64,000 bases of DNA from NCBI RefSeq assembly GCF_021535045.1, contig NZ_CP091056.1, forward strand, positions 2,480,001-2,544,000, given 5' to 3'. This document shows positions 57,206-64,000 of this stretch, piece by piece (position 1 is the first letter of the stretch; each line of letters opens with the position of its first letter). The translations under genes and the position numbers were made by a program. The notes under the pieces were generated by a model. It was not told the origin of the DNA. It ran no database searches and was given only the letters and a program-made list of their open reading frames with translations. The stretch is from Ornithinimicrobium sp. INDO-MA30-4 (lineage in GTDB: Bacteria > Actinomycetota > Actinomycetes > Actinomycetales > Dermatophilaceae).

Positions 57206-59600
57206 CTAGCCGTCCTCGCCGTCGTCGCCTTCGTCAGGCGCAGCGGGCGCCGTGGCCGGATCACCCGCAATGAAGATGGTCAGCGGCTCACCTGCCCTAG
57301 CGCTCGACCCAGAACCGGGGAGGTATAGAGCACGGTGCCATCTGGCTGCGGTGAAGCCACCGTCGTCGCGCCACCCGAAAGGCCAACCTCGGCCAAGGCG
57401 GCCTGAGCGTTGGACAACGACATGCCCGAAACGTTGGGCACGATCACCGTGGCTCCGGACTGCACTTCATTCGATGGTTGCTCGAACTGCTCGATGGGCT
57501 CGCCCTCGAGGGCCGACGTCATCAGCACCTTCCACATTGGAGCGGCCAACTTAGAGCCATACAACGTGCCTTCGACGAAACGGTCGCCAATGGTGATGTT
57601 CGACATCGTGCCGGAGTATTTGCTGGTTCCAGGCGAGCCAATCCACACCGCGGTGGACACCTGCGGGGTGTAGCAGCGAACCAGGTTTGAAGCGACAAGT
57701 CGTCGGTGCCGGTCTTACCGGCGACAGGCTGGCCGCTATCCAGCGCTGCGCGCCAACCCGAGCCAGAGATGTCGGTCACGCCCTGCATGAGCTCGGCAAC
57801 GCCGGCCGCGACATCGGCATCGATGACGCGCTCACACTCGGGCAGGTCCAGCGGGATCTCTTCGCCCTGCGCGTCAACGATCTTGGTGACCGGCATAGCC
57901 GGGCACTTCACGCCACCCGAAGCGATGGTCGCGTAGGCGTTGGCGACTGTCAGCGGGCTGGCGTCATCCGAGCCCAGGATCAAGTTAGGTGCCGGGCTGA
58001 AGTCGTTCTCTTCCAGGCCATAGACGTCACCGTCAGCACCTAGGAGCCCCAGAGTCGTCATGGTGTCTTGGATGTCGCAAGTGCCGACGTTTGAAGCCAA
58101 CTGCGCGAAGGCGCTGTTGACCGAGAGGCGGTCGCCTTGCGCAGCGTGATCCGCGTGTCAAAGTTTGCATTCTCAGCGTTGCCTGGCGTCCAGCCCTCGA
58201 CGCCAACGGTGCACGCAGACTGGAAGTCAGAAGGAAACCATTGCGTCTTGTTGCGGCCATCGTCGCCGGTGATCGGGGCACGGACAGAGAGCGTGGAGTT
58301 GACCGGCACCCCTTGCTCGAGGGCAGTCACAAGCGAGAAGGCCTTGGCAATGGATCCGATCGCAAACCCGTCGCTACCGCCGTACTTCTTGTCGACGCTC
58401 CAGTTGACGGTCGTTGCTTCAACGCCATCGTCAGACGGGGTCAGGCTGTAGTCAGAGGACTGACCAAAGGCCAACACGTGCCCAGTGCCCGGCTCAACCA
58501 TGGCCGCGGCGGACCCTAGCAAGTAGGGGTTGCCGATGGGGGTGAAGTCCTGAGTGGTCTGGTTGATCAAGGTCGCCATGTCACGGTCCAGGTGGTCGTG
58601 ATGGTCAGGCCGCCGGTGTTGAGTTTCTTTGGCGCTCTTCAACCGTGGCGCCCAAGGCATCCTGCTCTAGCAACCACTTCGTGACGTAGTCACAGAAGTA
58701 GGGGTAGGGCGAGTTCAAACAAGACTGCTGCGAGTCGCGCAACTTCAAGTTCAAGTCCGAGGCGACTGCTTCGTCGTAGGCCTCTTCGGAGATCATTCCC
58801 TGCTCATACATCTTTTGCAGGACGACGTTGCGACGAGCCAGCGATGCCTCGGGGTTGTTGGCGGGGTCGGTGATGCCAGGCGCACGAACAATGCCAGCGA
58901 GCGTCGCCGATTGCGGCAGGTTCAAGTCAGCGGCCTTCACACCGAAGTAGTGTCGGGCAGCGGCTTCCACTCCGTAAGTACGGTCGCCGTAGTAGGCCAG
59001 GTTTAGGTAGCCCTCAAGCACCTCGTCCTTGGTCAGTCGCTCTTCCAGGGTGACCGAGTACTTCAACTCGCGAAGCTTGCGAACGTAGCCTTCGATGCCG
59101 CTGCGCGCCTGCAGAGCAGCCAAAGCCTCCGCATCCCCGGTGGCTCGGGCCTCTTCTTGCAGTGACAACTTCACATACTGCTGGGTCAGTGTTGAGCCAC
59201 CCTGGGTGTCATCGCTAGTCGCGTTGCTCACCAAGGCGCGGGCCAAAGCCTGCAGGTCAAGGCCGCCGTGCTCGTAGAATCGCTCGTCCTCGATAGCCAC
59301 CTGGGCATCGCGCATGACGGGTGCGATGTTTTCGAGCGAGACCACGATGCGGTTTTCGTCGGCCGGTGTCGCAATCAGCGAACCGCTTGCCGTCTCGATC
59401 CGAGACTGCTGCGCCAGTGGGTTGGACTCAAGGTCGCCGGGCAACTCCTCAAAGAGCTTGACCCCTTGAGTTGCGGCGGTGCCAGCAGTCCCCACCACCG
59501 GCAGCAATAGCCCGGCGCCCAGCACCCCCATCAGCACGGCAATAGCCAGGAAGGCGCCCAGGAGCGACGTCGCCTTGGCCCACGCGGTAGCAGTCTTCAT
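57206..59600 (-). CDS. Bifunctional penicillin-binding protein with PASTA domain (frameshifted)
   Basis: Class A PBP making and cross-linking peptidoglycan. ATG 59600; membrane anchor SLLGAFLAIAVLMGVLGAGL. Glycosyltransferase family 51: AIEDERFYEHGGLDLQALAR (catalytic Glu), GGSTLTQQYVKLSL, LEGYLNLAYYGDRTYGVEAA. Transpeptidase: SxxK in FAIGSIAKAFSLV, SxN in LSVNSAFAQLAS, KTG in PVAGKTGT. C-terminal PASTA domain VIVPNVSGMSLSNAQAALAE and an acidic Ala/Pro tail. Breaks near 58620, 58130, 57683 and 57320. About 797 residues. The start is 56 bp from the divergent oxidase start. Confidence 0.9.
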
Positions 59601-59656
59601 GACTCCCAGGCTGGGGAAAACCTGAGAATGGCGTGAAGCGCTGATAGCGTCGCGCC

Positions 59657-60952
59657 ATGTCAGTGCCAATGCAGCCTGCAGAGCCAATTCGCCACGTCGT
59701 GATCGTGGGCGCCGGGATGGTCGGCTTGTCGACCGCGTGGTTCCTGCAAGAACAGGGCGTGGACGTCACAGTCCTGGACCGATCTGGCGTCGCCGCGGGC
59801 TCATCGTGGGGCAACGCGGGGTGGATTACCCCAGCCATGGCCATACCTCTAGCGGAGCCTGCTGTGCTCAAACACGGGTGGAAGGCGTTGAGGGACCCCG
59901 CGGCGCCCCTGCACATACCGGCTGCGGTTGATCCGGAATTGTGGGCGTTCCTGACGAAGTTTGCGACCACCTGCACCCCGCCCAGTGGCGTCGCACGATG
60001 TCGGCTCTCACGCCGCTCAACCACGATGCGCTCGCAGCCTTCGAGCTATTGGATGCCAACCTGCCAGCAGCGGTCCGCAGTCGGCCGGTGCCGATCCACG
60101 CTGCTTTCACGGATGCTGCCGCGCGCCACGCCCTTCTGGAAGAGTTCGATCAAGTCCGAGAAGCCGGCTATCCAGTTGAGTTCACCCCGATGAGTGCGGA
60201 CGACTTCAGAGCAATTGCCCCTGCGGTGTCCAACCAGATCGAAGCGGTGATCCGCATCGATGGCCAACGAACCATCAACCCCGGCCGGTATGTCGCAGCG
60301 CTCGCCGCGCAGGTCCGTGACCGTGGTGGGGAAGTCCGATCGGGAGCCGAGGTCCGCAGGTTGCGGCATGGGCCCGGAGGTGTCGCGGTCGATATCGCTG
60401 GCAACGCACCGATCACGGCTGATGCAGTGGTGCTGGCCACCGGCGCCTGGTTGCCTGAGTTGGCTAAGGCATACGGGGTGCGGACCCGACTGAGGGCTGG
60501 CCGTGGCTACTCGTTTAGCGTGGAGCAGCACGAGGACGACGCAATCAAGACGATTGGGTCTCCGGTCTATTTCCCGCAGCAGCGAGTGGTCTGCTCACCG
60601 CTGCGGGACTCAGGCGGGGAGCCTCTCGGGTGCGAATCGGCGGCACGATGGAGTTCCGCAAGCCCGATGCAGCTTTTGCGCCGGCACGGATTGACGCGAT
60701 CGTGCGGGCCGCAGAGCCTTTGCTGCCGGGTCTAGACCTGCTCAGCCGCACGGATGAGTGGGTGGGCTCGCGGCCAGTCACCGTTGATGGCTTGCCCCTC
60801 GTCGGTCCCACCGATGCTCCTCGCGTTTGGGCACACGGCGGTCACGGCATGTGGGGCATGTGCCAGGGCCAGTGACCTCCCAAATGTTGGTGCAGCAAAT
60901 GATCACCGGCACGGTGGCGCCCGCGTTGAAGCCGTTGGCGCCGACCCGATAA
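59657..60952 (+). CDS. FAD-dependent D-amino acid dehydrogenase-like oxidoreductase (frameshifted)
   Basis: DadA-type flavoprotein oxidising an amine or D-amino acid. N-terminal Rossmann dinucleotide fold HVVIVGAGMVGLSTAWFLQE, VTVLDRSGVAAGSSWGNAGW, the latter typical of DadA. Later AVVLATGAWLPELAKAYGVR and TVDGLPLVGPTDAPRVWAHG, GHGMWGM (FAD closing motif). Breaks near 59975, 60633 and 60868. The repaired end reads SQMLVQQMITGTVAPALKPL and stops at 60952. About 430 residues. Substrate not proven. Confidence 0.85.
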
Positions 60953-61010
60953 CCGCCCAACGTTCGGCCAAAACCTGGACGTGACGAACACTGCGGATAG
61001 AGTCGGTTTC

Positions 61011-61175
61011 GTGACTACCACTAAATGGGAATACGCGACTGTCCCGCTGATGATCCACGCGACCAAGCAGATCCTCGATAACTGGGGTATCGATGGCTGG
61101 GAGCTTGTCCAGGTTGTGCCTGCCCCCGGTGGCGGCGACAACCTGGTGGCCTATTTGAAGCGACCGCTGGCATGA
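61011..61175 (+). CDS. DUF4177 domain protein
   Basis: Small 54-residue protein: TKWEYATVPLMIHATKQILD, NWGIDGWELVQVVPAPGGGD, NLVAYLKRP. This is the usual DUF4177 partner encoded just before a RidA gene in actinobacteria. Start GTG 61011 chosen because homologues begin next to TKWEYAT; GTG 60981 is possible. The end overlaps the RidA start by 4 bp. Confidence 0.85.
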   Translation: MTTTKWEYATVPLMIHATKQILDNWGIDGWELVQVVPAPGGGDNLVAYLKRPLA

Positions 61176-61644
61176 GCGCCGTCGAAGACCGCCTGTCGCA
61201 GATGGGCCTCTCGGTCCCTGACTTGGCAGCGCCTGTCGCTTCATACGTGCCCGCCCTGCAGCAGGGAAACCTGGTCTTTACTTCCGGCCAGTTGCCGTTT
61301 GTTGACGGCAAACTGCCCGCCACCGGCAAGGTCGGCGAGGAGATGGCCTGGTTGACCCAGCCGAGGCCGCCCGTCTCGCGGGTCTGTGTGCGCTCAACGC
61401 CATTGCCGCCGTGAAGTCGGTCATCGGCGACCTGGATCGCGTCGAACGAGTCGTCAAGGTCGTCGGGTTTGTGGCCAGCGATCCAGCCTTCACGGGTCAG
61501 CCCGGCGTCATCAACGGTGCATCCAACCTGTTGGGTGAAGCCTTTGGCGAGGCTGGCGTGCATGCCCGCTCCGCTGTCGGCGTGGCCGTCCTGCCGCTCG
61601 ATACTCCCGTAGAAGTTGAGATCACGGTCGCTGTCCGCGACTGA
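61172..61644 (+). CDS. RidA family protein (frameshifted)
   Basis: YjgF/RidA-type protein, whose best-known members deaminate reactive enamines or imines. N-terminus [20 protein letters not shown], then [21 protein letters not shown] base is missing near 61342-61360; the rest reads [40 protein letters not shown] and [20 protein letters not shown] (conserved Arg of the active site in ARSAVG). About 157 residues. Longer than classical RidA (about 130), like the actinobacterial YjgF subgroup. Confidence 0.85.
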
Positions 61645-61661
61645 CTGCACGAGCACAACCA

Positions 61662-62353
61662 ATGACACAGGTGGGCCAGCCGTATCGGGACTTCCCGATG
61701 CCGCTGGCCCACGTCGCTCGGGCCCAGCGGTGGTTGGCCGACCCCGACGGCGAAGTGGCCAAGCCGCGGTTGTCCGCCAGTGTGCTGCTGTTGCGCGACA
61801 CCACCGATGGGCTGCAGGTTTTCGCCGGCACCAGAGCCAGCAGTATGGCGTTCGCTGGGGGCGTCCTCGCCTTTCCCGGCGGTGGGGCTGAGCCAGCCGA
61901 TATTGACACGCGGGCGACGGCAGCACGAGAGTTGGCCGAAGAGACGGGTGTGGTGCTTCGAGACGGGGCCAGCGCCTTGCGGCCGGTTGCTCGATGGATC
62001 ACCCCGCATACCAACCGATTCGGTTTGATACCTATTTTTATGCTGCCCTCGTGCCCCCAGAGCAAGAGGCCGGGCTGACGTCGACCGAGTTTGTGGACGG
62101 CGGGTGGCATCACCCACACGCGCTGTTGCAGGCCGCTGGCGAGCGACGCATCGTCTTGATGCCACCGACTCGAGTGCTCCTCGAGCGGTTGACGCGCCAC
62201 CACGGCTCCGGCAGTTTCCGAGGGCGGGACTACCGGATGGAGCCCGTGCAATCCTGGCCCCACCACCGTGATGGCCAATGGTGGATGCGCACTTGCGTCG
62301 ACGCCGATGGCGAACCTACCCAGCATGTGAGGGATGACGATGGACTCCGCTAG
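61662..62353 (+). CDS. NUDIX hydrolase (frameshifted)
   Basis: Hydrolase of nucleoside diphosphate-linked substrates. SASVLLLRDTTDGLQVFAGT, FAGGVLAFPGGGAEPADIDT, RATAARELAEETGVVLRDGA gives the NUDIX box with a short insertion between the glycines and REL-EE-TG, as in Nudt8/Nudt19-like coenzyme A pyrophosphatase relatives. A break near 62003 leads to DTYFYAALVPPEQEAGLTST and a C-terminal helix. About 230 residues. Specificity unknown. Confidence 0.85.
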
Positions 62354-63177
62354 CGATGCGTCTGTTCGGCCGTGGACGAGCGGTGCTCTGAATGATCGGG
62401 TGTGGTGTCAGTTATGTCCCAACCCTCCGCGATGACCTTAGATGGCACTAACACCTGGATCTTGCAGGATCCAGGCTCGAATGAAGCCATCGTGATCGAC
62501 CCCGGCCCGTTGCAGGAGGGCCATCTGCAAGATGTTCTGAGCGTGATTGCCGAACGGGACGCACGAGTTGGACTGATCGTGCTCACCCACGGCCACTGGG
62601 ATCATGCTCAATCTGTGGGCCGTTTTGCTGGAGTTGACCGGAGCTCCGGTGAAAGCCGCAGGCCGTCCGCATCGCAACCTTGATCACGGTGAAGTCATCC
62701 GGGCTGCCGGGCTTGAGTTGGTGGTTGTGCCGACACCCGGCCACCGGAGACTCGATGAGCCTGCTCTTGCCGCAGGACCATCTGCTGCTTACGGGCGACA
62801 CGGTGCTTGGCCGGGGCACCACGGTGGTCTCCTACCCCGATGGGCAACTGGGGGCATACCTAGAGAGCTTGGATCGGATCCAGGCGCTCGCAGCTAACGG
62901 TGAAGTCACCAGCATTGCTCCTGGGCACGGCCCTACCGTGCCGGATGCTGCCGGGACGGTGGAGTTTTATCTGCACCATCGCAGGGAGCGCCTGGACCAG
63001 GTGCGGGCCGCGTTGGCGGGAGAGGCCGATGGCACGCTGACCCGCAGACCTGGTGAAGACAAGACTGACTTTGTGATGCGCCTGATCTATTCGGACGTGC
63101 CCCTGAAGGTCTGGCCAGCGGCACGTCTCAGCGTGATGGCGCAGTTGGACTACCTCACAGCACAGGGCAACGACTGA
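62340..63177 (+). CDS. MBL-fold metallohydrolase (frameshifted)
   Basis: Metallo-beta-lactamase-fold hydrolase. ATG 62340 overlaps the end of the NUDIX gene. RPWTSGALNDRVWCQLCPNP joins, after one missing C near 62423, to SAMTLDGTNTWILQDPGSNE, typical of the actinobacterial Rv3677c-type proteins. Metal motif LIVLTHGHWDHAQSVGRFA (HxHxDH), later PGHTGDSMSLLLPQDHLLLT and GDTVLG. Further breaks near 62625 and 62745. About 278 residues. In this group the gene usually adjoins the Crp/GlxR regulator, as here (convergent). Confidence 0.87.
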
Positions 63178-63187
63178 GCGTCGGCAA

Positions 63188-63874
63188 CTAGCGGGCTCGG
63201 CGGCGCAGGCGGTCGATGTCGAGGATAGTGACGGCCTTTGCCCCCAGGACCAGCCATCCACGGCTGGCGAAGTCTGCCAGCGCCTTGTTGACGGTTTCTC
63301 GCGAAGCCCCAACCAGCTGGGCCAACTCCTCTTGAGTGAGGTCGTGGTTGACCTTGACGCCCTCGGAGCTGGGCTCGCCAAATCGGGTGCCTAAATCCAG
63401 TAGGGCCTTGGCGACGCGGCCGGGAACATCGGTGAAGACCAAGTCCGATAGACCTTCGTTGGTGCGGCGCAATCGGCGAGCCAAACCAGCCAGCATCTTC
63501 ATCGCCACAGCAGGGTGCTCAGCGAGGAACTTCTGCAAGTCTTCGTTGCCGAGCGCGATGACGTCGGTTTCGGAGACCACGGTAGCGCTAGTCAGGCGAG
63601 GGCCGGGATCGAAGAGGCTTAGCTCGCCAAACATTTCGCCAGCCCCCAAGACAGCGATCAGACTCTCGCGACCATCCCCGCTAGCCCGGCCCAGTTTTAC
63701 CTTGCCGGCGATGATCACATACAGAGAGTCACCTCGGTCCCCCTCGCTGAAAAGCACGTCGCCCCGGTGCATCGACTGCGGAGTCATTGACGCCACCAGC
63801 GCACTGGCAGTTTCATCGTCCAAGGCAGCGAAGAGGGGCGCTTTCATCACGATCTGTTGGTCCACGTCGCTCAT
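63188..63874 (-). CDS. glxR: Crp/Fnr family cAMP-responsive regulator, GlxR-like
   Basis: Intact 228 residues from ATG 63874 (an upstream in-frame start at 63907 is less likely). N-terminal cyclic-nucleotide-binding domain: GDVLFSEGDRGDSLYVIIAG, KVKLGRASGDGRESLIAVLG, MFGELSLFDPGPRLTSATVV (phosphate-binding cassette with Glu and Arg). C-terminal HTH: FTDVPGRVAKALLDLGTRFG, LTQEELAQLVGASRETVNKA. Strong similarity to corynebacterial GlxR and mycobacterial Crp, which bind TGTGA-N6-TCACA; such a site is present at 1557-1572 in this window. Confidence 0.9.
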   Translation of the reverse strand: MSDVDQQIVMKAPLFAALDDETASALVASMTPQSMHRGDVLFSEGDRGDSLYVIIAGKVKLGRASGDGRESLIAVLGAGEMFGELSLFDPGPRLTSATVVSETDVIALGNEDLQKFLAEHPAVAMKMLAGLARRLRRTNEGLSDLVFTDVPGRVAKALLDLGTRFGEPSSEGVKVNHDLTQEELAQLVGASRETVNKALADFASRGWLVLGAKAVTILDIDRLRRRAR

Positions 63875-64000
63875 CCTGCCACCAAAACGCGCCTCTGGGC
63901 AGGGCATTTAGCTTATTCACAGGGTCGGTTTTTCTGACGGGTGCCAATTGGGCGGCTTTGTGTCGGCTGAGACGCAGGTCACAGTAGGTGCAATCAAGGA
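63875..64000. other. Upstream region of the GlxR-like gene
   Basis: 126 bp to the window edge. No gene is visible. It should hold the glxR promoter. A TTTAGCTTATTCAC stretch (about 63907-63920) is relatively AT-rich, but no firm -10/-35 pair or Crp dyad is seen. Confidence 0.3.

Overview
The window is high-GC chromosomal DNA of an actinomycete, probably a member of the Micrococcales such as Intrasporangiaceae/Dermatophilaceae. The order is inferred from gene content: a GlxR-type Crp regulator, fused MnhA/B, DUF3151 after class II aldolase, DUF5063 after recR, a HelD-type RNA polymerase ATPase and purS-purQ-purL. The family is only a guess.

Layout. 0-3 kb: a secreted NlpC/P60 peptidase with four SH3 repeats, cut by the window edge, behind a perfect Crp/GlxR-type palindrome, then a membrane-anchored sunset-domain protein. 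3.2-6.1 kb: dedA, a SpoU methyltransferase, class II aldolase and a DUF3151 gene. 6.2-16 kb: purine synthesis (purA on plus; purD-purC and purS-purQ-purL on minus), flanked by two look-alike regulators with C-terminal LuxR-type helices. 16-23.4 kb: HelD-like ATPase, PH-domain protein, dnaX, plsC, recR, DUF5063. 23.4-29.2 kb: a complete Mrp (Mnh) Na+/H+ antiporter operon. 29.4-37.3 kb: ABC-F protein, SMP-30 hydrolase, P-loop kinase, an amino-acid ABC importer, L,D-transpeptidase and a CPA1 antiporter.

37.4-55.4 kb is a predicted integrative mobilizable or conjugative element abutting tRNA-Pro(CGG). Its right end has a large serine recombinase, ImmA/IrrE peptidase and XRE repressor. The middle has a VirD4/TraG-like ATPase, replication-relaxase, DNA methyltransferase, ArdA antirestriction protein and small accessory genes. 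The left end has an IS481-family insertion beside a possible tRNA 3'-end remnant. The cargo (39.0-45.8 kb, minus strand, visibly lower GC) is unfamiliar. It includes a tightly packed set: a nucleotidyltransferase with a recombinase-like N-terminal domain, a ParB-like protein, a NUDIX-like protein, a divergent class III nucleotide cyclase and a cupin-like protein. This is the best candidate for an undescribed system; I read it as a possible nucleotide-signal or defence cassette.

55.5-64 kb: metallophosphoesterase, YqeY, a bifunctional PASTA penicillin-binding protein, a DadA-like oxidase, DUF4177, RidA, a NUDIX hydrolase, an MBL-fold hydrolase and the Crp/GlxR regulator.

Caveat. About half of the longer genes, including essential ones (purA, purL, dnaX, recR, fbaA), are split by single-base deletions, usually in short homopolymers. 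This looks like sequencing or assembly error rather than decay. I give such genes as single features spanning the breaks, so a conceptual translation needs correction.
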